Below are positions 34,687-43,145 of a stretch of DNA of 50,625 bases, one piece after another (positions within the stretch are counted from its first letter, which is position 1; each line of letters opens with the position of its first letter). This stretch comes from Chromobacterium alkanivorans (GTDB taxonomy: Bacteria > Pseudomonadota > Gammaproteobacteria > Burkholderiales > Chromobacteriaceae): NCBI RefSeq assembly GCF_016937655.1, contig NZ_JAFHKL010000022.1, forward strand, positions 1 through 50,625, in the 5' to 3' direction. The notes under the pieces were generated by a model that was given only the letters and a program-made list of their open reading frames with translations, was not told the origin of the DNA and searched no databases. Both the position numbers and the translations under genes were made by a program.

Positions 34687-35416
34687 GTGGGTGGCGCCAG
34701 ATCAGAAGTTCGGTTTGCAAAGCGCCTCCCAGCGGGATGCGTTCATCGGGTTCGACATCGGGGACGGCGAAGGTGTTGCTGACCAGCAGGCTGCCGGGAC
34801 GGCCTTCGGCCAGGAACTTGCGCCAGACGCGCGCCATAGGCTCCGGGGACAGAAACACGTACACCGCATCGTACTCTCCCCACGGCTCCCTCCAAAAACT
34901 GCGGCAGGCGAACTCCAGCCGCCGCGGCCGCCGCGCCAGCCACCAGCGCGCGCGCGCCAACAACCAGCTGCCCCAGGCGCTTTCCAGCGCCCTCACCCTG
35001 AGATCCGGCCGCAACCGGCACAGCCACACCGCCAGCCTGCCGTCGCCGCAACCGGCCTCCAGCAAGGCGGACCGGCCCGGCAAGCGCTCGGCCAGCCGCT
35101 CCGCCGCCTGGGCGGAGGAACGATACAAGGGCACGCGCTCCAGCACGGCGTTGCGGCCCAGCGCGACCGTCAGCGCCAGCCCCAGCAAATACACCCAGGA
35201 CGGCAGGGCCGCCTGCTGCATCAAGGCCAGCGCCGGCACGAACAGCCCGTGCAGCAAACGCTGCCAGCCCGGCAGGCGCATGAAAATGGCCAAGGCCGCC
35301 GCGCACAGGCCCTGCAAGATCGCCCAGCCCAGAAGCTGGACCGCGGGCGCGACGAAATACATCGCCGCCAGCGCCGCCAGCAGCTGCAGGCCCAGGTGTC
35401 GCAAGCGGCTCAACAA
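34673..35416 (-). CDS. Membrane-linked class I methyltransferase-like protein (247 aa)
   Basis: The N-terminal 90 residues contain two to three hydrophobic segments (LQLLAALAAMYFVAPAVQLL, LGWAILQGLCAAALAIFM, WVYLLGLALTVALG). The remainder has a SAM-binding motif I (ALLEAGCGDGRLAVWLCRLR) and VRALESAWG, then YDAVYVFLSPEPM, and ends in a Rossmann beta-sheet pattern. It therefore looks like a membrane-anchored methyltransferase; substrate unknown. The only long start is TTG at 35416 without a clear ribosome-binding site, so the start is uncertain. It lies between motB (20 nt) and the HDOD gene (14-nt overlap). Confidence 0.75.
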   Translation of the reverse strand: MLSRLRHLGLQLLAALAAMYFVAPAVQLLGWAILQGLCAAALAIFMRLPGWQRLLHGLFVPALALMQQAALPSWVYLLGLALTVALGRNAVLERVPLYRSSAQAAERLAERLPGRSALLEAGCGDGRLAVWLCRLRPDLRVRALESAWGSWLLARARWWLARRPRRLEFACRSFWREPWGEYDAVYVFLSPEPMARVWRKFLAEGRPGSLLVSNTFAVPDVEPDERIPLGGALQTELLIWRHPHGAC

Positions 35417-35435
35417 GACAACGCTCGCATCGGCA

Positions 35436-36365
35436 TTACTTGGCCGGCGCTTCCGCCGGCTCGGCGGCCGGCTCCGCCCCGCTCTCCGCGGGCCCGCCGA
35501 TCACGTCCTGATTCATCTGCGGCTTGTAGCCGTCGTTGAGGATATTGCTCTCCGCCTCCTTGTTCAGCACCACGATGGCGATGCGCCGGTTTTCCGGGCT
35601 GAACACATTGGTCTTGACCAGCGGATTGGCCGAGGACAGGCCCACCACGCGCAGCACCTTGTTGTCCTGCAGGCCGCCGGCCACCAGCTCGCGCCGCGCC
35701 GCGTTGGCGCGGTCCGCGGACAGTTCCCAGTTGCTGTAGCCGCCCTGGCCGCTGCCGAACGGCTTGGCGTCGGTATGGCCGGAGATGCTGATCTTGTTGG
35801 GCATCATGTTCAGCTCTTTCGCCAGCTGCTGCAACAGCACGCGGGTATGCGGCAGCATGCGCGAACTGCCGGAGTCGAACATCGAGCGGTTCTGCTCGTC
35901 CACGATCTGGATTTTCAATCCGTCCGGGGTGATCTCCAGCTTGAGCTGATTCTTGTACTCCTTGAGCAGCTCGCTGTGATCCACCGTGCTCTGGATCTTG
36001 TTCTGCAACTGCTCCATCGCCGCCTTTTCCTGCTGCTTGCGCATGATCTCGTCCTGCGGCGAGCCGGACTTGTTGACCTGGCCGGTCTGCTTGGTCAGGT
36101 CATTGCCGCCGCCCTTGATCACCGAAGTGGCGTCGCCGGCGCCGGCGCCGCCGGACAGCGCCACCTTCAGCGGCGTCTTGAAGTATTCGGCGATGCCGTT
36201 GAGCGTGCCCTGCGAGGCCGAGCCCAACAGCCACATCAGCAGGAAGAAGGCCATCATCGCGGTCACGAAGTCGGCGTAGGCGATCTTCCAGGCGCCGCCG
36301 TGGTGGCCGTGGCCGCCCTTCTTGATGCGTTTGACGATAATGGGCCGTTGCGATTCGTCAGCCAT
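35436..36365 (-). CDS. motB: Flagellar motor stator protein MotB (309 aa)
   Basis: This is the stator subunit that anchors the flagellar motor to peptidoglycan. A basic N-terminus (RIKKGGHGHHGGAWK) precedes the single membrane helix with proton-channel Asp32 in AYADFVTAMMAFFLLMWLLG. A periplasmic OmpA/MotB domain follows (FDSGSSRMLPHTRVLLQQLA, ISGHTDAKPFGSGQGGYSNW, LSADRANAARRELV, NRRIAIVVL). An Ala/Pro/Glu-rich tail ends the protein. It is 15 nt after motA. Confidence 0.97.
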   Translation of the reverse strand: MADESQRPIIVKRIKKGGHGHHGGAWKIAYADFVTAMMAFFLLMWLLGSASQGTLNGIAEYFKTPLKVALSGGAGAGDATSVIKGGGNDLTKQTGQVNKSGSPQDEIMRKQQEKAAMEQLQNKIQSTVDHSELLKEYKNQLKLEITPDGLKIQIVDEQNRSMFDSGSSRMLPHTRVLLQQLAKELNMMPNKISISGHTDAKPFGSGQGGYSNWELSADRANAARRELVAGGLQDNKVLRVVGLSSANPLVKTNVFSPENRRIAIVVLNKEAESNILNDGYKPQMNQDVIGGPAESGAEPAAEPAEAPAK

Positions 36366-36380
36366 GATCGCTCCCCCCGC

Positions 36381-37238
36381 TTATTTCTTCGCCTGTTTCA
36401 CGTGATCTTCCAGTTCCTTGAAGGACGGACGATCATGCGAAGCCAAGACTTTGCGGCCGAACTCCACCGCCACTTGCGGCGCGTAGCCGTTGAGGCTGGC
36501 CAGAATGGTGACCTTGATGGTCTGGTACACCCGGGTGCCGTCGCCCAGCTTGTGCTCCAGAATGGTGGCCAGCGGGCCGACGAAGCCGTAAGCCAGCAAG
36601 ATACCGAGGAAGGTGCCCACCAGCGCGTGGGCGATCAGCATGCCCAGCTCGGACGGCGGCGCGCCCACCGACTCCATAGTGTGCACCACCCCCATCACCG
36701 CCGCCACGATACCAAAGGCCGGCAGACCGTCGGCCAGGCCCTTCACCGCGTTGACCGGCACCTCGCCCTCGTGATGGTGGGTTTCGATCTCCACGTCCAT
36801 CAGGTTCTCGATTTCGAAAGCGTTGAGGTTGCCGCCCACCATCAGGCGCAGGTAATCGCAGATGAATTCCACCACGTGGTGGTCGTGCAAAACGGTGGTG
36901 TATTTGGAAAAGACAGGACTGGCTTCCGGATTCTCGACATCGGCCTCGATGGACATCAGGCCTTCCTTGCGCACCTTGGTCAGAATCTCGAACAGCAGCG
37001 AGAACAGCTCCATGTAGAAGGCCTTGCCGTAAGGCGTGCCCTTGAACACGGTGGGGAAGGCTTTCATCGTCGCCTTCAGCGGCGCGCCGCCGTTGGCCAC
37101 CACGAAAGCGCCGAGCGCGGCGCCCGCGATCATCACCACCTCCAGCGGCTGCATCAACGCGGCGAGATGGCCCCCCGCAGCGACGAATCCCCCCAGCACG
37201 GAGCCAAGAATTATGAGGTACCCGATTCCGACGAACAT
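36381..37238 (-). CDS. motA: Flagellar motor stator protein MotA (285 aa)
   Basis: This is the proton-channel partner of MotB. It has four membrane helices (LIILGSVLGGFVAAGG at the start; VVMIAGAALGAFVVANG; GLADGLPAFGIVAAVMGVVH; LIAHALVGTFLGILLAYGFV) and the cytoplasmic loop with acidic/basic residues that contacts the rotor. The Pro-containing DGLPAFGIVAAVMGV and VGTFLGILLAYG motifs are conserved in MotA. AGGA lies 8 nt upstream of the ATG. It is the first gene of a minus-strand run that continues through motB to the rhomboid gene. No convincing sigma-28 promoter was found in the gap above it. Confidence 0.97.
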   Translation of the reverse strand: MFVGIGYLIILGSVLGGFVAAGGHLAALMQPLEVVMIAGAALGAFVVANGGAPLKATMKAFPTVFKGTPYGKAFYMELFSLLFEILTKVRKEGLMSIEADVENPEASPVFSKYTTVLHDHHVVEFICDYLRLMVGGNLNAFEIENLMDVEIETHHHEGEVPVNAVKGLADGLPAFGIVAAVMGVVHTMESVGAPPSELGMLIAHALVGTFLGILLAYGFVGPLATILEHKLGDGTRVYQTIKVTILASLNGYAPQVAVEFGRKVLASHDRPSFKELEDHVKQAKK

Positions 37239-37311
37239 GCGTCAAGTCCTGTCTTTGTGATTTTTCGGATCGCTGCGATTTCCATTACAGCACGACTTTT
37301 ATTCTATTCAT

Positions 37312-37348
37312 AATAGAAAAAGCGGATTGAATTGTATCAACCCGCTTT
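37312..37348 (-). terminator. Intrinsic terminator of tssH
   Basis: On the minus strand AAAGCGGGTTGA pairs with TCAATCCGCTTT (12 bp with one G-T) across a 6-nt loop, and TTTTTCTATT follows. It lies about 85 nt past the tssH stop. A 7-bp inverted repeat TTCTATT/AATAGAA (37302-37318) overlaps its end and could belong to the motA promoter region. Confidence 0.88.
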
Positions 37349-37431
37349 CCCAGCTGCAAAAAACATGGAAGGTGATATTCACTAGCGCTGAAAAATGACG
37401 AATCCAAGTGCCGGCAAGGCTTAGAAACCAT

Positions 37432-40053
37432 TTACGACATCGACATTTCCAGCTGTCCTCCCTCTCCCGCCGCCAGCTCGATCCGCAAGGGCATGCGTCC
37501 TCGCTCCAGCCGCCATTGCAAGCACTGCGCCGCCATCTCCGGCAACAACTGCTGCCGGATCAGGTGATCCAGGCCGCGCGCGCCGTTGTCGCGCCGGCCG
37601 CAGGCGCCGGCCATCCCCTGCGCGACCTCCGCCCCCGCCTCCAGCGCAATGCCTTGCGACGCCTTCAGATGCGCGGCCAGCGCCGCCAGCTTCAGCTGCG
37701 CGATCTCCGCCAAAGCGGTCTCGGACAACAATCCGTACGGCACCACCTGCATCCGCGCCAGCAGCGGCGCCTGGAAATGGGCCAGCAGCAGGGGGCGCAA
37801 AGCCTCCAGCCACGTCTCTCGCTCCGGCTCCCCCTCCTGCTCCAGCAGCAACTCGCTGCCCAGATTCGACGTCATCAGGAACAGCGTATTTCGGAAATCG
37901 ATCTCGCGTCCTTCGCCGTCCCGCATGAAACCGCGGTCGAACGCCTGGTAGAACAGATTGAGCACATCGCGGTGCGCCTTTTCCACCTCGTCCAGCAGAA
38001 TCACGCTATACGGCCGCCGCCGCACCGCCTCGGTCAAGACCCCGCCCTGACCGTAGCCGACATAACCCGGCGGAGAGCCTTTCAACTGCGAGACCGTATG
38101 CGCCTCCTGATATTCGGACAGGTTGATGGTCAGCAGCGCCTGCTCGCCGCCAAACAATAAATCGGCCAGCGCCAGCCCGGTCTCGGTCTTGCCCACGCCG
38201 GACGGCCCAACCAACAAGAACACCCCCAGCGGCCCGCGGCTGGGCTCCAGACCGGACTTGGCGGCCAGCAGGGATTGGGCAATCTCCGCCACCGCGGCCT
38301 CCTGGCCGCGCACCCGCTCCCGCAGAGCCGGCGCCAAGCCCAGCAGATTGGCGGCGTCGTCGGCCAGCAGCTTGCCCACCGGCACGCCGGTCCAGTCTGC
38401 AATCACCTCCGCCACCAAGGCGGCGTCCACATCGGCGGCGGCCAAGCGGCACTCCCCTTGCAACGCCGCCAGCTCGGCCCGCGCCTGCGTCAGCCGCTCC
38501 GCGCCGCCCGGCTGCCCGGCCAACTCTCGGCACAACTGGCGCAACCACTCCGCGCCCTGCCGCTCCTGCTGGTAACGCTGCTGCAAGGCCTCGTTCTCAA
38601 GCCGCGCCGCAGCCAGCTCCGCGTCTATCGCCTGCAGGCGCGCCTCCAGCTGCGCGCCGCCGGCGCCCAAACCCGCATCCAGCCGCAAGGCCTCCCTCTC
38701 GCTGTCCAGCGCCAACACCCGCGCCTGCGCGCCCTGCAGTTCCGCGGCGGCGCCCTCCAGGCTCATCCTCGCCCGAGCCGCCGCGGTGTCGATCAAATCC
38801 ACCGCCTTGTCCGGCAACTGCCGGCCGGCCAGATAACGCCGCGACAAGCTCACCGCCGCCGTGATCGCCTCGTCGCGGATCGCCACCCCGTGATGCTCGG
38901 CATAGCGCGGTTTCAAACCGCGCAGCATCAGACAGGCGGCGGCATCGTCCGGCTCCTCCACCTTCACCATCTGGAAACGTCGTTCCAACGCCGCGTCCTG
39001 CTCGAAATACCGCTTGTACTCGGACCAGGTGGTGGCGGCTATCGTCCGCAACTCTCCACGCGCCAGCGCCGGTTTCAACAGATTGGCCGCGTCGCTGCCT
39101 CCGGCGGCGTTGCCGGCGCCCACCAGCACATGCGCCTCGTCGATGAACAGCAAGATCGGCTCCGGCGCCGTGCGCGCCGCCTCGATCACCTGCTTCAGCC
39201 GCTGCTCGAACTCGCCCTTGACCCCGGCGCCCGCTTGCAGCAAACCCAGGTCCAGCGCCAACAATCGCACTCGGCGCAAGGCTTCCGGCACTTCTCCTGC
39301 CGCGATGCGCAAAGCCAGTCCCTCGACCAGAGCCGTCTTGCCCACCCCCGGCTCGCCCACCAGAATCGGGTTGTTCTTGCGCCTGCGCAACAGGATGTCC
39401 ACCATCTGGCGCACTTCCTTGTCGCGCCCCAGCACCGGGTCGATCAAACCCTGGCGCGCCTTGGCGGTCAGATCCCCGGCGAAGCGGCTCAACACCTCCG
39501 GCAAGGCATCCGCAGCCGCGGGCGCCTCCTTGCCGGCCGCCGGCCGGACAAGCTCCGTCCCCTCCGCAAGCTCAAGCGTCTCCGACTCCGCCGACACCCG
39601 TTCCAGCCAGGTCCAGCGCGCGCGCACCTGCGCGGCGGACAAGCTGAACAAGGGCCAGGCCTGCCGGCAGGACAGGCGTTCAGGCGCAGCCAGCAAGGCC
39701 AGGAACAGATGAGCGGAGCGAATCTGCTGGCCGCCGAAATCCAGCGAAGCGATCAGCCAGGCAGCCTGCAGCAATTCCTGCAGCCCTCGCGACAAGCCCG
39801 GCTTGCCGCGCCTGTCCCGCGGCAGGCGCTCCAGCGCGGTCAGCAAGCCTTGCCAGATGTCATCCACGTCGATCTCGTAGTGCCGCAGCAAGGCGGCCAA
39901 GTCGCCGTCGCCCTGCTCCAGCAGCTTCACCAGCCAGTGCTCAACCGTGATTTCCGCATGCGTGCGCGCCTGGCAAAGCCCGGCGGCTGCCTCCAGCGCC
40001 CGAGCGCAGTGCTCGTTCAGCCTCCGCAACAAATGAACAGAATCGAGAGTCAT
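37432..40053 (-). CDS. tssH: T6SS sheath-disassembly ATPase TssH/ClpV (873 aa)
   Basis: This AAA+ unfoldase recycles contracted TssBC sheaths. An N-terminal Clp-N repeat region is followed by Walker A1 GEPGVGKTALVEG, Walker B1 ILLFIDEAHVLVGAG, a coiled middle domain, then Walker A2 VGPSGVGKTETGLA and Walker B2 VILLDEVEKAHRDV. DLTAKARQGLIDPVLGRDKE precedes AAA-1. The ATG at 40053 is chosen (MTLDSVHLLRRLNEHC); the longer frame begins inside the hcp terminator hairpin. It is 160 nt after hcp. The final codons read ATGTCGATGTCGTAA; the last 21 bp around this stop resemble one end of the 143-bp element. Confidence 0.96.
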   Translation of the reverse strand: MTLDSVHLLRRLNEHCARALEAAAGLCQARTHAEITVEHWLVKLLEQGDGDLAALLRHYEIDVDDIWQGLLTALERLPRDRRGKPGLSRGLQELLQAAWLIASLDFGGQQIRSAHLFLALLAAPERLSCRQAWPLFSLSAAQVRARWTWLERVSAESETLELAEGTELVRPAAGKEAPAAADALPEVLSRFAGDLTAKARQGLIDPVLGRDKEVRQMVDILLRRRKNNPILVGEPGVGKTALVEGLALRIAAGEVPEALRRVRLLALDLGLLQAGAGVKGEFEQRLKQVIEAARTAPEPILLFIDEAHVLVGAGNAAGGSDAANLLKPALARGELRTIAATTWSEYKRYFEQDAALERRFQMVKVEEPDDAAACLMLRGLKPRYAEHHGVAIRDEAITAAVSLSRRYLAGRQLPDKAVDLIDTAAARARMSLEGAAAELQGAQARVLALDSEREALRLDAGLGAGGAQLEARLQAIDAELAAARLENEALQQRYQQERQGAEWLRQLCRELAGQPGGAERLTQARAELAALQGECRLAAADVDAALVAEVIADWTGVPVGKLLADDAANLLGLAPALRERVRGQEAAVAEIAQSLLAAKSGLEPSRGPLGVFLLVGPSGVGKTETGLALADLLFGGEQALLTINLSEYQEAHTVSQLKGSPPGYVGYGQGGVLTEAVRRRPYSVILLDEVEKAHRDVLNLFYQAFDRGFMRDGEGREIDFRNTLFLMTSNLGSELLLEQEGEPERETWLEALRPLLLAHFQAPLLARMQVVPYGLLSETALAEIAQLKLAALAAHLKASQGIALEAGAEVAQGMAGACGRRDNGARGLDHLIRQQLLPEMAAQCLQWRLERGRMPLRIELAAGEGGQLEMSMS

Positions 40054-40065
40054 TTCCGCCTTTTC

Positions 40066-40101
40066 CCAAACAAAACGCATGCCGGCCAGAATGGCCGGCA
40101 T
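40066..40101 (-). terminator. Hairpin terminator between hcp and tssH
   Basis: On the minus strand ATGCCGGCC pairs perfectly with GGCCGGCAT across ATTCT, followed by GCGTTTTGTTT. It lies about 110 nt after the hcp stop and ends 12 nt before the tssH start. It should let hcp be transcribed in excess, with read-through supplying tssH. Confidence 0.8.
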
Positions 40102-40213
40102 CGCTAAACGCCCTCTGGATCTCCGCCGGCAACCGCGAAGCGCCGCGTCAGAGCGTCATGCCGGCAGCCTCCCCGGCTCCGCCCAGACGCCGCGCTCGCC
40201 GCGCGCGGCGGAA

Positions 40214-40699
40214 CTAACGGTTTTCAATCCAGCTGTCGGAGTGGATGATGTTGCCGTCCTTATAGGCCCAAGTGATTTTCTCGTAGCGCATTTCCACCTC
40301 CTCCAGGTGGTTGTAACGCTCGCGGTCCGGGTCCTTGATGTTGTACATCTTGGGCGCCACCGACACGACCTTGACGTTGTCCAGCTTGATGTTGAAATAC
40401 TCCTGCTCGCTGCCGGCGTCGTCGATCTGATACCACTTGAACTCCACCTCCTTCAGGGTCTGGCCGCTGGTCACCGCCTTGTACAGGTAAGGAGACGAAG
40501 CGTCGAACTCCTTGACCAGAGTCAGCGCCTCGTGCACGCGGGTGCCGGTCAGTTTTCCGGTATTGCCGTCGGTGGGAATGCGCACCGCGTGGTCGAACTC
40601 CACCACCTCCACGCTGCTCTCCCGTCCCTGCACCGTCACAGAGCCCTTGATGTCCGCTCCGCCATCGTCTTTCAGCCACATATATGCGGGTATCGCCAT
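40214..40699 (-). CDS. hcp: T6SS tube protein Hcp / TssD (161 aa)
   Basis: This is the hexameric inner-tube protein of the T6SS. The start at MAIPAYMWLKDDGG has AAGGAG 8 nt upstream. Family hallmarks are the N-terminal AYMWLKDDGGADIKGSV, HAVRIPTDGNTGKLTGTRVH, a Lys-rich VEFKWYQIDDAGSEQEYFNI and the C-terminal ITWAYKDGNIIHSDSW. It has its own AT-rich upstream gap and a terminator after it, which fits a highly expressed secreted protein. Confidence 0.97.
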   Translation of the reverse strand: MAIPAYMWLKDDGGADIKGSVTVQGRESSVEVVEFDHAVRIPTDGNTGKLTGTRVHEALTLVKEFDASSPYLYKAVTSGQTLKEVEFKWYQIDDAGSEQEYFNIKLDNVKVVSVAPKMYNIKDPDRERYNHLEEVEMRYEKITWAYKDGNIIHSDSWIENR

Positions 40700-40825
40700 G
40701 TCAAACACTCCTTGGGTTAACTTAATAACTTAAGTTTAAACAAGCCCGCCCACCGCCACGTCCAAGCTAAACGCCGCGGAGCGAGCGCGCCGCGCCCTGC
40801 GGCCACTTCGCCGCCTTGCCGCCCG

Positions 40826-42469
40826 TCACTTGACTGGCGGCGCCGGCAGCAAGGTAATCTCGACTCGCCGATTGCGCGCCCGGCCCTCGGCGTCGTCATT
40901 GCTCGCCACCGGCCGCGTCGCGCCATACCCCTGGATCGCGAAGCGCGTCAGCGGCAGCCCGCTCGCTTGCGCCAGCCAGTCGCGCACCGCCGCGGCGCGC
41001 TCCAGCGACAAGCGCTGGTTGGACTCCGCCTGGCCCACGCTATCGGTATGCCCCGCCACCAGCACATTACGCTCCGGATAACGCGCCAGCGCCGCCAGCG
41101 CGGGCTGCAGCGCCGCCTCCGCTCCAGTGCGCAACACCGCCTTGCCGCTATCGAACAAGGACAGGCTGTCCAGCGACACCGAGGCCGGAGCCGCCGTCGG
41201 CGGGCGATACTCGGCAATCAGCCGGGCAATGCGCTCCCGCCACGGCTGCGCCCGATAAAACCCGAAACCCAAGCGCAAGGGCACGCCAAGGTCGGCGTGG
41301 CTTTGCAACTCGCGCGCGTCGCTTTCCAGCGTCCGCAACGCCTGGCGACGCTCCGCATCCCGTTCTACCGGCAAGGCGCGATAGTGCGCGACATTGGCCG
41401 ACAAGCGTTCCAGCAACTCGCGATTGGACCAGGCCGAAGCGGCGAATGTCGCCAACGCCGTCAGGCAGGCCAAAAGCCAAAGCCTCAGCGCCAGCCTCCA
41501 GGCAGCGGACAGCCGCCCGCCCGGCTCCAGACCGAACAGCCAGCCTCTGGGCACTCCTTCCCACTCGCTCTTGCCCATGCTCAGCGAGCGCACCGCCAAA
41601 CCGCTCAAAGCCTGCCTGCAGCGGCCCCATGGAGACAGCGCCGCATCCCTCCCCTGCGCCGGCAGCAAAGCGATTCCCTGTAAACGGGGCGCGGGGGTCG
41701 GTTCCGCGCCCTGCAATAAGGCAGGCAACACCTGGGCCCCCAGCCAACCGCCCACCGCCCCGGCGCGCAAGCGCAGATCGAAACGCGCGCGCGCATCCTC
41801 GTCTCCCAAGGCCGGCGGCTGCAACTCCATCCGGCTGCGCCAAGCCTCCAGCCGCTCGCGCCACTGCCGCAGGCTGGAACACGGCGCGCCTTGCAACACC
41901 ACGCCTAAAAGCTCATTGATGCCGGCGCAACGCGCCGGGGCGGGAAACCCCACCAACAAATAGACCGGCAAGCGACACGTCAGGCGCCCCTCCACATCGG
42001 CAATCGCCTGCCGCCAGGCCTGCAAGCGCCCCAACCAGGCCGGCTCGCTGCATTCGGCCGCGGCCTCCAGGCGCAAGGCCAAGGCATCCGGCGGCGAACC
42101 CTGCCGCCAAGCCGCCAGCTCGGCTACCGCGCGCTCCAGCAAAGCCGGCGTCGGCACCATCACCCGCAGCACGCCGTCTTCCGCCGCCACATAGGCGCCG
42201 CGCCGGCTTTCCAGCTCCACCACCGCGGCGCGGCCGCGGCGCCAGCCCTGCGGCAAATCCTGCAACCCCGGCAACAGCAACTCCCGCTCCGCCTCGTCGC
42301 GCCGCCAACGCCACAAACGCCAAGCGCCCCAGGCCAGCCACAGCGCCGCCGCCGCCAAAACCGCGCCCAGGCGAACCGTCCCGCCCCACGGCGCCATTTG
42401 CGTCAGCCACCAAGCCACCGCCGCCAGCGACAACCCCCACAAGCAGAAAAAATGCGCGTGAGCCCGCAT
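40826..42469 (-). CDS. T6SS membrane protein: shortened TssM-like region fused to OmpA domain (547 aa)
   Basis: This is an inner-membrane protein with two N-terminal helices (about 5-25 and 34-50), a cytoplasmic region, a third helix near 330-350 (LWLLACLTALATFAASAW) and a periplasmic C-terminus. Features resembling TssM are RLPVYLLVGFPAPARCAGIN after the cytoplasmic domain, and SNRELLERLSANVAHYRALP followed by VPLRLGFGFYRAQPWRERIA after the third helix. A Walker A is not visible. From about residue 430 there is an OmpA/MotB peptidoglycan-binding domain (FDSGKAVLRTGAEAALQPAL, GHTDSVGQAESNQRLSLERA, NRRVEITLL). It sits 13 nt after tssL. It probably anchors the TssLM complex to the cell wall. 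A full-length TssM is not in the window. Confidence 0.75.
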   Translation of the reverse strand: MRAHAHFFCLWGLSLAAVAWWLTQMAPWGGTVRLGAVLAAAALWLAWGAWRLWRWRRDEAERELLLPGLQDLPQGWRRGRAAVVELESRRGAYVAAEDGVLRVMVPTPALLERAVAELAAWRQGSPPDALALRLEAAAECSEPAWLGRLQAWRQAIADVEGRLTCRLPVYLLVGFPAPARCAGINELLGVVLQGAPCSSLRQWRERLEAWRSRMELQPPALGDEDARARFDLRLRAGAVGGWLGAQVLPALLQGAEPTPAPRLQGIALLPAQGRDAALSPWGRCRQALSGLAVRSLSMGKSEWEGVPRGWLFGLEPGGRLSAAWRLALRLWLLACLTALATFAASAWSNRELLERLSANVAHYRALPVERDAERRQALRTLESDARELQSHADLGVPLRLGFGFYRAQPWRERIARLIAEYRPPTAAPASVSLDSLSLFDSGKAVLRTGAEAALQPALAALARYPERNVLVAGHTDSVGQAESNQRLSLERAAAVRDWLAQASGLPLTRFAIQGYGATRPVASNDDAEGRARNRRVEITLLPAPPVK

Positions 42470-42482
42470 CGCCCGCCCCCCT

Positions 42483-43145
42483 TTAGGTCAACGCCAAGGC
42501 GGCGTCGGCGGCGCTCAACCACCCGCTCAACGCCGCATGCGCCAGCAGCGCCGCAGCCAGGCCCGCCACAGCGACAGCCAGCGGCAAAGCCAAGCGCCGA
42601 AAACGCCTGGAAACGCCGCTGCGCAGCATGGCGACCCCGCCGTCGAACTCGCCGGACGGCAACGAGGGAGGAGCCGGCAGGCCCGCGCTGAGTTGCCCCA
42701 ACAGCGCCTGGCAGGCCGCTTCGTCTTCTCCTCCGCGGAACCCCAAGGCCAGAGTCGCCGCATAGCACCAGCCCAACACCGGTTCCGCCGCAGGCTGCGC
42801 CAAATGCGCGCGCATCCGCCCCAGCAAAACCTCGCCGGCCTGATAACTATTGAAAAAACGGACCTGCAAAGGCTCCCGCGCCCACGCCGCCCGCTTCGCC
42901 CCTTCCAGACGGCGCAGCGCCGCCTCATCCAGCAACGCGCATTGCGCGTAACTGGCCCGCTCTATCAAGGCCTCGCCGGCGCCGCCCTGGCGTAAATCCT
43001 CGCGCGTCGCGCTCACCAGTCCGGCTGCGTGCTCACGCCAATCCTCCACGTGCTCGGGCGCGTCCTTGTCGGCCAACATCGACACCGTCAGCGCAGTGTC
43101 CCGGAAACTGCGGGCCAAAGCCTCCGGCGAAAATTGCTTGCTCAT
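42483..43145 (-). CDS. tssL: T6SS membrane-complex protein TssL/DotU, short form (220 aa)
   Basis: This is an inner-membrane component of the T6SS that contacts TssM and the baseplate. The cytoplasmic helical domain carries the DotU-type AQCALLDEAALRRLEGAKRA and YAATLALGFRGGED segments. One C-terminal membrane helix follows (about 186-207, LALPLAVAVAGLAAALLAHA). Unlike long TssL proteins it has no peptidoglycan-binding domain. The OmpA domain of the next gene may provide that function. It overlaps the tssK stop by 4 nt. Confidence 0.9.
   Translation of the reverse strand: MSKQFSPEALARSFRDTALTVSMLADKDAPEHVEDWREHAAGLVSATREDLRQGGAGEALIERASYAQCALLDEAALRRLEGAKRAAWAREPLQVRFFNSYQAGEVLLGRMRAHLAQPAAEPVLGWCYAATLALGFRGGEDEAACQALLGQLSAGLPAPPSLPSGEFDGGVAMLRSGVSRRFRRLALPLAVAVAGLAAALLAHAALSGWLSAADAALALT

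Noticed and set aside
37239-37311. Possible sigma-28 promoter for motA
   Set aside because: TAAA occurs but no GCCGATAA-like -10 at the required spacing.
40727-40736. AACTTAAGTT palindrome upstream of hcp
   Set aside because: It is short and AT-rich and part of simple repeats; chance is likely, with no second copy near another T6SS promoter.
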